NCBI GenBank assembly: GCA_910584585.1
Contig: CAJUBP010000030.1
Location: 1 to 40,300 of the forward strand
Origin: an uncultured Lachnospiraceae bacterium
GTDB lineage: Bacteria > Bacillota > Clostridia > Lachnospirales > Lachnospiraceae
DNA length: 40,300 nucleotides
Direction: 5' to 3'
Of the stretch, positions 1 through 8,656 are shown piece by piece (within the stretch, counting starts at the first letter, position 1; every line of letters starts with the position of its first letter). The position numbers and the translations under genes were made by a program. The notes beneath the pieces are model-generated. The model searched no databases and was not told the DNA's origin. It saw only the letters and a program-made list of their open reading frames with translations.

Positions 1-1009
1 CAGCTCTGGATATCATGTCTTTAATGATATCATTGGAACTGGTATTAATCCAATAAGGGCGCGGAAACGCATTTACATCTGAATACAAATCATACAAAAA
101 CTTAACCACGCTCCAAGGATTATAAACCTCTGTGTCTCCAAACAAATATCCATCATACCATTCCTTCATGGCAGGGAAACGGCTTTCCACGCCATAATAG
201 GCCATCATTTGAATTACTTCCTGTTCTGTGAATCCAAAATGCTCGCTGTATTTCTTATCAAGCACAGAGATAATATTCAGGTGGTTCAGGCCTGTAAATA
301 TGCTCTCCCTGGAAATACGCAAACATCCAGTAATCACAGCGAACTGTAAATAATCATTTGTTTTTAGCGCGGATTCAAACAGGGAACGGATAAAACTGGT
401 CATTTTATCATAAAAATCTCTGAAATACGCATTTTCCAACGGCACGTCATACTCGTCAATCAGGATAACCGTTTTCCTGCCTGTAATCTTGTACATACAC
501 TGGCAGAATAACTGCAGGGAATTTCTTACATTTTTTTCATCCGCTTTTCCCTCCGCAATAGCATTATACCGTTCATACTCTCTAGCAGACAGGCGTTCTT
601 TTTCCCTTTCCACAACGTCCCTGTGCCTTTCAAATTCTGTGCTGACCGCGTCTTGTATCATATAAGAAGCCATATCATAGTCTTCCTGCTTCGCTGATTT
701 CAATGTCAGTCCAAACACAGGGTAGATTCCCATCTGGTTTGTATAACCTTCTCCGGTTTCCATAATCTTCATTCCCTGAAAGAGATTTTTCTTTCGTTCA
801 TTTACTTTTTCATCTCCCGTGTCTTCAAAAAAGTACCGGAGCATGCTCAGGTTTAACGTCTTTCCAAAACGTCTTGGCCGGGTAAACAGATTTACCTTTC
901 CTTTCAGGTCCAATAACTCCTTGATAAACATTGTTTTATCTACGTAATAATAGCCAGACGTTACCATGTCTTCAAAATTTTCAACGCCTATCGGCAATGG
1001 TTTCTTCAT
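1..1009 (-). CDS. AAA-ATPase-like protein, C-terminus cut by window edge
   Basis: I translated this by hand; it stays open for 336 codons to the left edge. The N-terminal half looks like the AAA-ATPase-like family (PF09820). Residues about 43-51 read TRPRRFGKT, a Walker A-like motif. A Walker B stretch VILIDEYD follows later, and then ITGCLRIS, typical of the family sensor segment. Relatives usually end in a PD-(D/E)XK nuclease-like domain (PF08011), which would lie outside the window. The start at 1009 follows a GGAGGTGG ribosome site. The gene stands alone with its own promoter (TTGTGA, 17 bp, TATAAT). These proteins are very common and multicopy in gut Clostridia and Bacteroidetes; their role is not settled, so I infer no function beyond ATP binding. 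Confidence 0.85.
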   Translation of the reverse strand, partial: MKKPLPIGVENFEDMVTSGYYYVDKTMFIKELLDLKGKVNLFTRPRRFGKTLNLSMLRYFFEDTGDEKVNERKKNLFQGMKIMETGEGYTNQMGIYPVFGLTLKSAKQEDYDMASYMIQDAVSTEFERHRDVVEREKERLSAREYERYNAIAEGKADEKNVRNSLQLFCQCMYKITGRKTVILIDEYDVPLENAYFRDFYDKMTSFIRSLFESALKTNDYLQFAVITGCLRISRESIFTGLNHLNIISVLDKKYSEHFGFTEQEVIQMMAYYGVESRFPAMKEWYDGYLFGDTEVYNPWSVVKFLYDLYSDVNAFPRPYWINTSSNDIIKDMISRA

Positions 1010-1082
1010 TGCTGCCACCTCCATATCATTCCAGAATGTGATACTGTATGGTATTTTGCCCTCAGAATTCCTACTTAGGCAT

Positions 1083-1111
1083 ATTATACCTTATCCCTCT
1101 TTGTTTCACAA
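1083..1111 (-). promoter_or_regulatory. Sigma-A-type promoter for the AAA-ATPase-like gene
   Basis: On the minus strand TTGTGA (1111-1106) is followed after 17 bp by a perfect TATAAT (1088-1083), about 75 bases before the start codon at 1009. Confidence 0.55.
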
Positions 1112-1177
1112 TCAATTTTCATACGGCAATGGCAAAGCCGCCGTTCAAACGCGTTTTTGCATTTCAAGAAATTTGGC

Positions 1178-1206
1178 ACAGAAAAGAGATACCCGAAGGT
1201 ATCTCT
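1178..1206 (-). terminator. Intrinsic terminator of the lysS transcript with UUCG tetraloop
   Basis: Read on the minus strand there is a perfect 9-bp stem AGAGATACC / GGTATCTCT closed by a TTCG tetraloop and followed by TTTTCTG. It lies about 100 bases past the lysS stop codon and before the next promoter, so it probably ends the long leftward operon. Confidence 0.75.
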
Positions 1207-1307
1207 CCATAAATCTTTGCCATTCTGTTTCTAAATGGTACAAAAATGGTACAATTTCAAAATTTTGGTACAGAAAACATGCGTCAATCCCGCATAAACA
1301 CTGGGTT

Positions 1308-2798
1308 TTACTTATCCAGGTTCTTAAGCGTCGGGAACAATAAAACATCTCGAATCGCCGGCGAATTTGTCATCATCATCACCATCCGGTCAATCCCGAA
1401 CCCAATTCCTCCAGTAGGCGGCATCCCAATACTCAGCGCATTCAGGAAATCCTCATCTGTATGATTCGCTTCCGCGTCTCCGGCCGCCAGCAGCGCTTCC
1501 TGGGCCTCAAAACGCTTCCGCTGATCGAGGGGATCATTTAATTCGGAATAAGCATTCGCCATCTCCCAACCGTTCAGGAAGAACTCAAAACGCTCCACAT
1601 ATTCTGGATTATCCGGCTTCTTTTTCGTTAAAGGAGAAATTTCAATGGGATGATCCATCACAAAGGTAGGCTGAATCAAATGTTCCTCTGCATATTCCTC
1701 AAAAAACAGACTCAGAATATCACCTTTCTTATGCCTGTCTTCGTATTCAATATGATGCTCATCTGCCAGTTTCTTCGCTTCTTCTGTGCTGTGGATTTCA
1801 TTGAAATCCACATTGGCATATTTCTTTACGGCATCTACCATAGTGATCCGTTCAAAGGGCTTGGAGAGATCCATCTGGCGTTCGCCGTAAGTTAGAATCT
1901 CGGAACCGGTCACTTCCTTTGCCACATGGCGGTAAAGATTTTCCGTTAAATCCATCATGCCGTGGTAATCGGTATATGCCTGATACAGTTCCATTAAAGT
2001 AAATTCCGGATTATGACGGGTGTCCAGACCCTCATTGCGGAAGACGCGCCCGATTTCATAGACGCGTTCCATGCCGCCGACAATCAGCCTTTTTAAATAC
2101 AGTTCCAGGGAGATGCGAAGCTTCAGATCCTCATTTAAGGCGTTAAAGTGCGTCTCAAAAGGTCTGGCGGCGGCGCCTCCCGCATTGCTTACCAGCATGG
2201 GGGTCTCTACTTCCATGAATCCCTGTCCGTCCAGGAATCTGCGGATGCTGCTCAGCACTTTGGAACGTTTGATGAAAGTATCCTTTACTTCGCTGTTCAT
2301 AATCAAATCCACATACCTCTGACGGTAACGGACATCTGTATCTGTCAGGCCGTGGAATTTTTCCGGAAGGATCTGGAGACTCTTGGAGAGAAGAGTTACC
2401 TCCTTTGCGTGAACAGAGATTTCTCCGGTTTTTGTTTTGAATACTTCTCCCTTGATGCCTAAGATATCTCCTACATCATATTTTTTGAAGTCTTTATAAC
2501 TGTCCTCGCCGATGCTGTCCCTGGCAACATAGGCCTGAATATTTCCCTGTAAATCCTGCACATTACAGAAAGATGCCTTGCCCATGACGCGTTTAAACAT
2601 CATCCTGCCTGCTATGCTTACGGTCTGCCCTTCCATGGAATCGAAATTATTTTTGATTTCCATGCTGTGACTGTTAACATCATATGTTGTTATCTGAAAG
2701 GGATCTTTTCCGTTTTCCTGCAAATCTCTTAATTTGTCATGGCGGACCTTTAATAACTGGTTTAAATCCTGTTCCGCCGGCTGATTGTTCTGCGCCAT
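1308..2798 (-). CDS. lysS: Lysine--tRNA ligase, class II
   Basis: Charges tRNA-Lys with lysine in the cytoplasm. The 496-aa protein has an N-terminal OB-fold anticodon-binding region (about 55-145) and a class II catalytic core. Motif 2 (FRNEGLDTRHNPEFT) is at about 253-267 and motif 3 (GFGIDRMVMM) near 466-475. The length is normal for bacterial LysRS. An ATG five codons further upstream (2813) is open, but the GGAGG Shine-Dalgarno overlaps that ATG and sits 8 nt before the ATG at 2798, so 2798 is the real start. It is the last gene of the leftward housekeeping run, about 200 bases after greA. Confidence 0.97.
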   Translation of the reverse strand: MAQNNQPAEQDLNQLLKVRHDKLRDLQENGKDPFQITTYDVNSHSMEIKNNFDSMEGQTVSIAGRMMFKRVMGKASFCNVQDLQGNIQAYVARDSIGEDSYKDFKKYDVGDILGIKGEVFKTKTGEISVHAKEVTLLSKSLQILPEKFHGLTDTDVRYRQRYVDLIMNSEVKDTFIKRSKVLSSIRRFLDGQGFMEVETPMLVSNAGGAAARPFETHFNALNEDLKLRISLELYLKRLIVGGMERVYEIGRVFRNEGLDTRHNPEFTLMELYQAYTDYHGMMDLTENLYRHVAKEVTGSEILTYGERQMDLSKPFERITMVDAVKKYANVDFNEIHSTEEAKKLADEHHIEYEDRHKKGDILSLFFEEYAEEHLIQPTFVMDHPIEISPLTKKKPDNPEYVERFEFFLNGWEMANAYSELNDPLDQRKRFEAQEALLAAGDAEANHTDEDFLNALSIGMPPTGGIGFGIDRMVMMMTNSPAIRDVLLFPTLKNLDK

Positions 2799-2994
2799 TT
2801 TCTTTTCCTCCATTCTGTATTCTGGATCGAACTGCTGGTTTCTGCTCTATTTCTGTAATGCCTGGAGACTATCTGATGGGAAACGTTTCTTTTTATTGTT
2901 ATCAGAATATGTCTGTTGTCTTTGAAATATATATTTTTTCAATTGTTATCATGCAGGATGGTAAAGTTATTTCTGCACAGTTTCTTATTTATCC

Positions 2995-3474
2995 TTAATT
3001 TGAGCGTTGTATCTCCAGAACCTTATACTCTAGCATGCCCGCCTGGGTTTCTATGCTTACTGTATCGCCCACTTTTGCTCCGATTAATGCTTTTCCAACC
3101 GGAGATTCATTGGAAATCTTACCCTGCAGGCTGTTTGCTTCTGTGGAACCTACAATTTTATATTCCAGTTCTTCCTCGAACTCACAGTCATAGATTTTCA
3201 CGCGGCAGCCTACGCTGATCTTATCCAGATCGACTTCATCTTCCACTACAACTTCGGCATTCTTTAATATTTTTTCAATTTCCTCGATTCTGGCCTCTAT
3301 GTCACGCTGTTCGTCCTTGGCAGCGTCATATTCTGCATTTTCTGAAAGATCGCCCTGTTCCCTTGCCTCTTTGATTTTTTGAGCAACCTCTTTCCGTTTG
3401 ACTACTTTTAAGTCATGCAGCTCTGTCTCTAATTTCTGCAGTCCTTCGTAAGTTAATAAATTCTTCTTTTCCAT
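2995..3474 (-). CDS. greA: Transcription elongation factor GreA
   Basis: Enters the RNA polymerase secondary channel and stimulates cleavage of backtracked transcripts. The 159 residues have the usual two-part layout. The N-terminal antiparallel coiled coil (about 1-75) carries the acidic tip DLSENAEYDAAKDEQ at 42-56. The C-terminal FKBP-like domain spans about 85-159 and includes the family segment ISNESPVGKALIGAKVGD. The length matches the family (about 158). The ribosome site is AGGAAGGTG. It sits upstream of lysS in the same direction, a common greA-lysS arrangement in Firmicutes. Confidence 0.97.
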   Translation of the reverse strand: MEKKNLLTYEGLQKLETELHDLKVVKRKEVAQKIKEAREQGDLSENAEYDAAKDEQRDIEARIEEIEKILKNAEVVVEDEVDLDKISVGCRVKIYDCEFEEELEYKIVGSTEANSLQGKISNESPVGKALIGAKVGDTVSIETQAGMLEYKVLEIQRSN

Positions 3475-3548
3475 AATACAACACCTTCCTATTACACTAT
3501 ATATTTTATATCGCCAGGCAACGTCTGTCCCGCCTGCAAAACAAGTAA

Positions 3549-4136
3549 TTATCTCCCTTTAACAATCACAGTATTATACCCGATAGGTATGGAAATGTCA
3601 AGATTCTGCATCATTTTCACCTGACTCCAGGGCCTTTTGTAGAGGGGAATATAAAGTATGCCCTCTTTCATGTAACGGTAATGGCAGTTTCCCTTTCGCT
3701 CCATATCCAAAATCACATTGATGCCGTCCAAAGAAATTTCCTCCGGCGTCTCGGTCTGAACCACTAATCCGGTATCCTCATACATTCTTTCAATATAGGA
3801 GGCAAAATATGCAGGCCGATCTGTCGCAATTCTCAGAAAATTCAGATCGCTGGAAATCTGTTCCAGAACCAGCGCCACATCGTCTTCTTCCAGCATGGAT
3901 TCCGGCGGCGTATCGGTATCCAGCAAAAGAGGGCGGAAAATCCGGTAGTTCATCTCATATTTTTCCAACACCTGCTCTAAGATCCACCGCAGCTGCGGAA
4001 GAAATGGATTTCCTTCTGCTGCGGCTTCCTCCCATTCTTCCTCTTCTGCCTGCTTTCTGAAATGCGTTCGGATTTTTTCAAGTCCAAATTTCAGCCAATG
4101 CAAAATGCCTGTTCGCTCTATTGGGTTTTCTTCCAT
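3549..4136 (-). CDS. Conserved-looking protein of unknown function (195 aa)
   Basis: I do not recognise the family. A GGAGG ribosome site lies 7 nt before the ATG and the codon use looks like its neighbours, so it is probably a real gene. The N-terminal third is charged, with a run of glutamates at about 32-42. The rest looks like a soluble alpha/beta protein, and the C-terminal 50 residues are rich in beta-prone stretches such as ILYIPLY and IPIGYNTVIV. There is no signal peptide, membrane span or cysteine cluster. It lies between dusB and greA in the same direction, with gaps of 98 and 74 bases, so a link to translation or tRNA/RNA metabolism is only guilt by position. Confidence 0.75.
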   Translation of the reverse strand: MEENPIERTGILHWLKFGLEKIRTHFRKQAEEEEWEEAAAEGNPFLPQLRWILEQVLEKYEMNYRIFRPLLLDTDTPPESMLEEDDVALVLEQISSDLNFLRIATDRPAYFASYIERMYEDTGLVVQTETPEEISLDGINVILDMERKGNCHYRYMKEGILYIPLYKRPWSQVKMMQNLDISIPIGYNTVIVKGR

Positions 4137-4234
4137 CTGATTCCTCCAGGCTTATCCATTTTTCCAATTATATGAACAGTCTGAAAAAGTTATTCCGGGA
4201 GTATTGCGGAAAATGACTCTGGCACTCCATCCGG

Positions 4235-5203
4235 TCAAAAAGGCACAATTGATCGAAACAACGACTCCAATTGCTCATAAGTCTCCACTTCATTTATTTT
4301 CCCTCTGAGTTTGGCGGAATTCTGATAGCCGCTGGTATACCAGGCGGCGTGTTTGCGCATTTCCCGAATGCCAACGGTTTCTCCCTTAAATTCAATCTGA
4401 GTTCTGGCATGGCGCAGAAGGGCTTTCGCCACTTTGGCCAGATCTGGCTTTGGCAGTTCTTCTCCGGTTTCCAGAAAATGCAGGATCTGGCTGAAAATCC
4501 ACGGGTTTCCCTGGGCGGCCCTTCCAATCATAAACCCGTCGCACCCGGTCTGTTCTTTCATTTTGAGCACATCCTGACCGCTTCGGATATCGCCGTTTCC
4601 AATGACAGGAATAGAAACCGCTTCCTTCACCTGACGGATAATCTCCCAGTCCGCCTTGCCAGAGTAGTATTGTTCCCTGGTCCTTCCATGCACTGCCAGG
4701 GCGGCGGCGCCAGCTTCCTCCAGTATTTTCGCCATTTCAACGGCATTAATATGATCCTCGTCAAAGCCTTTCCGAATCTTTACTGTTACGGGCTTTTTGA
4801 TTGCCTTTACCGTTTTTGAAACGATCTCATAAGCCAGTTTCGGCGTTTTCATCAGGGCGGAGCCCTCGCCGTTATTCACTACTTTAGGAACGGGGCAGCC
4901 CATATTGATATCCAGAATATCAAAGGGTCTGTCTTCTATTTTTTTTGCCATTTCACTGATAATCTCGGGATCAGCGCCGAACAATTGAAGGGAGAGGGGT
5001 CTTTCTTTTTCAGCGGCTGTCAGTAAGATTTCCGTATTTTTATTATTATAATAAATGCCTTTTGCGCTCACCATCTCCATACAGAGAAGCCCTGCCCCCT
5101 GTTCTTTGCAGAGCACACGAAATGGCAGGTCGCATACCCCTGCCATCGGCGCCAGAATCAGACGATTCTCAAGCATTACATTTCCAATTTTTAATTTTTC
5201 CAT
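4235..5203 (-). CDS. dusB: tRNA-dihydrouridine synthase, DusB type
   Basis: FMN-dependent reduction of specific uridines in the tRNA D-loop, using NADPH. The 322-aa protein is a TIM barrel with the family hallmarks. LAPMAGVCDLPFR at about 17-29 is the FMN region. INMGCPVPKV at about 99-108 contains the catalytic cysteine Cys103. KIRKGF, VHGRTREQ and the FMN phosphate site NGDI / GFMIGRAAQGNPW follow. The length and the helical C-terminal domain fit DusB rather than the longer DusA. It is 18 bases downstream of coaX, hence probably co-transcribed. Confidence 0.95.
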   Translation of the reverse strand: MEKLKIGNVMLENRLILAPMAGVCDLPFRVLCKEQGAGLLCMEMVSAKGIYYNNKNTEILLTAAEKERPLSLQLFGADPEIISEMAKKIEDRPFDILDINMGCPVPKVVNNGEGSALMKTPKLAYEIVSKTVKAIKKPVTVKIRKGFDEDHINAVEMAKILEEAGAAALAVHGRTREQYYSGKADWEIIRQVKEAVSIPVIGNGDIRSGQDVLKMKEQTGCDGFMIGRAAQGNPWIFSQILHFLETGEELPKPDLAKVAKALLRHARTQIEFKGETVGIREMRKHAAWYTSGYQNSAKLRGKINEVETYEQLESLFRSIVPF

Positions 5204-5221
5204 TGCATTCCTTCTTCCGGT

Positions 5222-5998
5222 TTATTTCCCGCGGTTTTGCTTATTATATATCAGCCGGAGCCCCTGCAGAGTCAATGTGGGATCGTAGATGTCAATCTCA
5301 TCCGTTTCCTTTGCAATAATCTTGCCAAGGCCCCCGGTGGCCACTACTTTCAGATTTTTGTAACCGGTTTCTTTCCTGGTCTGGCGGATGATGTACTCTG
5401 TCTGTCCAATCTGGCCGTAAATCAGACCTGCCTGCATGCTGCTGATGGTTTCTCTGGCCAGAATGCTGCCGGGTTTTCGGATTTCTATTTCCGGCAGTTT
5501 TGCCGCGTCCTCCCAGAGGGCCTTGGCCGATGTTCGGATTCCGGGCGCAGTAACGCCGGAGACAAAGGCTCCTGTCTCGTCCACCAAATCATAGGTGGTC
5601 CCTGTTCCGAAATCAATGACAAACACCGGTCCGCCGTACTGCTCGTAAGCGGCCGCCGCGTCCACAATCCGGTCGGCTCCCAGCTGCCTGGGATTTTCCG
5701 TGGCAATTCGGATTCCCGTTTTAATGCCTGGTTCCACCACCACAGGTTTGATATCAAAATATTTGATAAAGGAACTTAACAGAGAGTGCATCACATTGGG
5801 CACCACGGAGGCAATAATCACATCTCTGATGTTTTCCGGATTTAATTTGTTGTGGGAGATCAGATCCCGGATACAGATCCCATATTCGTCGGAAGTCCGC
5901 TGCAGTTTGGTTGTCATGCGAAAGGTTGCTTCTAACTTTTCTCCCGCGAATACTCCGAAAGTAATATTGGTATTTCCCACATCTACGACTAATAACAT
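5222..5998 (-). CDS. coaX: Type III pantothenate kinase
   Basis: Phosphorylates pantothenate, the first step of coenzyme A synthesis, in the cytoplasm. The 258-aa protein belongs to the acetate-kinase/Hsp70 fold. The N-terminal phosphate loop is VVDVGNTNITFG. GADRIVDAAAAY follows at about 105, and the second phosphate motif DFGTGTTYDLVD holds the expected acidic residue. Type III enzymes need a monovalent cation and resist CoA feedback (family knowledge). The start codon overlaps the stop of the upstream gene by one base (TAATG), so translation is coupled. The next gene downstream is dusB. Confidence 0.95.
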   Translation of the reverse strand: MLLVVDVGNTNITFGVFAGEKLEATFRMTTKLQRTSDEYGICIRDLISHNKLNPENIRDVIIASVVPNVMHSLLSSFIKYFDIKPVVVEPGIKTGIRIATENPRQLGADRIVDAAAAYEQYGGPVFVIDFGTGTTYDLVDETGAFVSGVTAPGIRTSAKALWEDAAKLPEIEIRKPGSILARETISSMQAGLIYGQIGQTEYIIRQTRKETGYKNLKVVATGGLGKIIAKETDEIDIYDPTLTLQGLRLIYNKQNRGK

Positions 5999-6351
5999 TA
6001 TAATTCCTCCAAATCCTCTTCTGAAAACTCTTCTCCCAGAAAGAACACTTTAAAATACATTTCCAGGGATTCCAGCAGTTCCCGCTTTGTCTGCACAAGC
6101 TGCTTGATTTTCAGCACGCTTCCGATATCATCATACAGCAGGTCCCCTTCATCTGCCGCAGTCTGAAACTGCAGCCTGCCCTCTTCGTCAAAAAAAAGAG
6201 TCAGGACGCCGCCGATATCCTCTGTATACAGTACGCACATAATCTTTAGTTCCTCTTTAATGCCCTCCGGCAGAGATTCAAAGTCCTCATTCAGATAATA
6301 TTTTTTCGTATATGCGCTGGAACCGCACAGAATGATTTCTTCCTGCTCCAT
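5998..6351 (-). CDS. Small conserved protein between birA and coaX (DUF6145-like)
   Basis: A 117-residue acidic soluble protein with no transmembrane segment. The N-terminal YYLNEDFESLPEGIKEEL and the segment CVLYTEDIGGVLTLFFDEEG look like a small family I recall as DUF6145, found next to birA/coaX in Lachnospiraceae; that name is from memory and unverified. The ribosome site is GGAGGAAATC, 4 nt or more before ATG. It overlaps coaX by one base, so the two are translationally coupled. No catalytic motif is visible and I assign no function. Confidence 0.8.
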   Translation of the reverse strand: MEQEEIILCGSSAYTKKYYLNEDFESLPEGIKEELKIMCVLYTEDIGGVLTLFFDEEGRLQFQTAADEGDLLYDDIGSVLKIKQLVQTKRELLESLEMYFKVFFLGEEFSEEDLEEL

Positions 6352-6396
6352 GATTTCCTCCTTAATGAAATGGCAATAGCTTTCCCGGGCTTGCGC

Positions 6397-6463
6397 GTTA
6401 TGTTCCGGCTGTTATCGGAAAAGATCCATCACAATATGGCAGTGTTATGTTCCGGCTGCTATC
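6397..6463. repeat. Imperfect direct repeat pair in the birA downstream gap
   Basis: GTTATGTTCCGGCTG followed by T or C and then TATC occurs at 6397-6416 and 6444-6463, matching 19 of 20 bases and 47 bp apart. It lies in the 126-base gap between birA and the next gene. Its role is unknown. Confidence 0.5.
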
Positions 6464-6477
6464 CAAAGAAAGGCTCC

Positions 6478-7485
6478 TTACACATATCCATAGATTCCCC
6501 GGACAGACACTTCCCCGGAAGATATTTTTTCTACGCCCTGTTCCCCTTCTACCAGAAGTTCTCCCCGGCTGTCAATTCCAAGAGCCGTTCCCTCAAATTC
6601 TCCCATAGGATCCAGCACCCGCACTCTGCGTCCGCAGTTTACCAAAAGAGTATTGTACTCTTCATAAAGGGCCGATAAATCCTGGGTTTTCAGATAAATT
6701 TCATAATAATGTTCAAACTGTTTCAAAACATTTCCTAAAAGTTCAGCCCTGGAAATCTGAGGCATTGTTCCCTCATGCCGCAATTCCAGATCCAGGGAGG
6801 TTGCGGTGTCTGCAATTTCCGGCGGAAATTCTGTCTGATGCACGTTAATGCCGGTTCCTACCACAATATGGTTCACATAATCTATCTGCGCGCTCATTTC
6901 TGTCAAAATTCCCACGACTTTTTTGCCGTTTACGACGATGTCATTGGGCCATTTGATTCCGGCGTCCAGTCCCGTAACCTCCCGGATTCCGGCTGCCGTT
7001 GCCAGGGCTTTTACCAGGGTCAGCATAGAGGCGTTGGCGGGCTCAATTTCCGGTTTCAGCAAAATTGTAAAAAATATTCCCGTTCCGTGGGGAGAATTCC
7101 AGTTTCTGCCCCGCCTTCCCCGGCCCAAAGTCTGCATATCCGCCACAAATACGGTTCCATGGCCTTCGGTTCCTCTGGTTTCCTCCGCGGCGCGCTTTGC
7201 TTCAGTATTGGTGGAGTCAATTTCGTGGTAATAACGGATGGGATGTCCCACCCATTTGGTGGAAAGGCAGCTTTCTATTTCACTTTTCGACAGGATATCC
7301 GGCACAAAAAGCAGGCAGTATCCCCTGTTCGGCACTGCTTCTATTTCGTATCCCATTTCTTTGAGCTGTTTCATGGATTTCCAGACTGCCGTGCGGGAAA
7401 CGCCCAGGCGCTCACAAAGCTCCTGGCCGGAAACATAGCTTCCCGGTTCGGCCTGCCGCAGCAGACGTAAGATTTCTGTCTTCAT
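6478..7485 (-). CDS. birA: Bifunctional biotin--protein ligase / biotin repressor
   Basis: Activates biotin with ATP and attaches it to carboxylase carrier proteins; the group II form also represses biotin genes. The 335-aa protein has an N-terminal winged helix-turn-helix (about 1-60, including LCERLGVSRTAVWKSMKQL). The central ligase domain contains the biotinyl-AMP loop GRGRRGRNWNSP and KWPNDIVV. A small C-terminal SH3-like domain (about 285-335) follows. The intact DNA-binding domain suggests regulatory ability. A GGAGG ribosome site precedes the ATG. It lies 72 bases after argF with no visible terminator between. Confidence 0.95.
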   Translation of the reverse strand: MKTEILRLLRQAEPGSYVSGQELCERLGVSRTAVWKSMKQLKEMGYEIEAVPNRGYCLLFVPDILSKSEIESCLSTKWVGHPIRYYHEIDSTNTEAKRAAEETRGTEGHGTVFVADMQTLGRGRRGRNWNSPHGTGIFFTILLKPEIEPANASMLTLVKALATAAGIREVTGLDAGIKWPNDIVVNGKKVVGILTEMSAQIDYVNHIVVGTGINVHQTEFPPEIADTATSLDLELRHEGTMPQISRAELLGNVLKQFEHYYEIYLKTQDLSALYEEYNTLLVNCGRRVRVLDPMGEFEGTALGIDSRGELLVEGEQGVEKISSGEVSVRGIYGYV

Positions 7486-7557
7486 AACTTCCTCCGCTTT
7501 GCGCTGACATAAAGATTAGGCGCTTCGTGTATGAGTATTTCGAAACTGACCTGTTAG

Positions 7558-8544
7558 TTATTTTAAGGTGGCGTACATAATGGCTTTGATGCTGTGCATC
7601 CTGTTTTCCGCCTCGTCGAACACGACAGACTGGCTGCTTTCAAATACCTGATCTGTCACTTCCATTTCCGTCAGGCCGAATTTCTCATGAATCTGTTTGC
7701 CGATTGTTGTTTCCAAATCATGAAAAGCAGGCAGGCAGTGCATGAAAACTGCAGTGGATTTGGCGTTGGCCATGATCTTCTCATTGACCTGATAAGGCGT
7801 CAGCTCCCGGATTCGGCTTTCCCAGACTTCATCCGGTTCTCCCATGGACACCCACACATCCGTATAGATAACGTCTGCCTCTTTCGTTCCCTGGTCCGCA
7901 TTTTCTGTCAAAGTGACAGAAGCGCCTGTTTCTTTGGCAATTTCCTGGCAATAAGAAACAAGTTCCGGATCCGGAAAATAATTTTTGTTGGTGCAGGCCA
8001 CAAAATCCATGCCCAGCTTTGCGCAGGTTACCATCAGAGAGTTTCCCATATTATAGCGGGCGTCTCCTAGATATACCAGTTTGAGCCCCTTTAGATGTCC
8101 GAATTTTTCCTGAATTGTCATCATATCAGCAATCATCTGAGTGGGGTGAAATTCGTTGGTCAGGCCGTTCCACACCGGAACGCCGGCGTATTCTGCCAGT
8201 TCTTCCACAATCTCCTGGCCAAAGCCCCGGTACTCAATGCCGTCATACATTCTGCCTAACACTCTTGCAGTGTCTTTGATGCTTTCTTTTTTCCCGATTT
8301 GGGAACCGGAGGGATCTAAATAAGTCACATGCATGCCCAAATCGTGGGCCGCCACTTCAAAAGAACACCGGGTTCTGGTGCTTGTCTTTTCGAAAATTAA
8401 CGCAATATTTTTTCCTTTTAATTCGTCATGGGGGATTCCCTGTTTCTTTTTCTGCTTGAACTCTATGCCCAGATTCACCAGATATGTAATTTCCTCCGGC
8501 GTAAAATCCTTTAATTTCAAAAAATTTCTTCCATGTAAGTTCAT
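7558..8544 (-). CDS. argF: Ornithine carbamoyltransferase
   Basis: Transfers the carbamoyl group between carbamoyl phosphate and ornithine/citrulline. The 328-aa protein has the carbamoyl-phosphate loop STRTRC at 55-60, HPTQ at 133-136, the ornithine-side DVWVSMG at 229-235 and HCLPAFH at 269-275. An open frame extends 43 codons upstream (to 8673). However, an AAGGAG site sits 6-7 nt before the ATG at 8544, family homology starts there, and the extension overlaps the terminator of the preceding gene, so I chose 8544. Anabolic ArgF and catabolic ArcB cannot be separated by sequence alone. No other arginine or arc genes are nearby, which leaves the direction open. Confidence 0.93.
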   Translation of the reverse strand: MNLHGRNFLKLKDFTPEEITYLVNLGIEFKQKKKQGIPHDELKGKNIALIFEKTSTRTRCSFEVAAHDLGMHVTYLDPSGSQIGKKESIKDTARVLGRMYDGIEYRGFGQEIVEELAEYAGVPVWNGLTNEFHPTQMIADMMTIQEKFGHLKGLKLVYLGDARYNMGNSLMVTCAKLGMDFVACTNKNYFPDPELVSYCQEIAKETGASVTLTENADQGTKEADVIYTDVWVSMGEPDEVWESRIRELTPYQVNEKIMANAKSTAVFMHCLPAFHDLETTIGKQIHEKFGLTEMEVTDQVFESSQSVVFDEAENRMHSIKAIMYATLK

Positions 8545-8607
8545 CTTTTTCTCCTTCCTGCGGGGCGTTTCGCAATGCCTTTGGGGGACTGCGCCTGCTG
8601 CCGCGTG

Positions 8608-8644
8608 AAAACAGCGGACTGCCTGTTTCTCCTGCAGCCCGCTG
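8608..8644 (-). terminator. Intrinsic terminator after the NfeD-SPFH pair
   Basis: On the minus strand CAGCGGGCTGC pairs with GCAGTCCGCTG (11 bp, one G-T wobble) around a short loop and is followed by TTTT. It begins 13 bases past the stop codon at 8657. Confidence 0.7.
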
Positions 8645-8656
8645 CAAACAACATGT

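Noticed and set aside
2799..2994. T-box or lysine riboswitch upstream of lysS
   Set aside because: No T-box consensus or lysine-riboswitch fold is recognisable in the AT-rich 196-base gap.
4271..4819. 182-codon open frame antisense to dusB
   Set aside because: It overlaps a clear dusB gene fully and its product resembles nothing.
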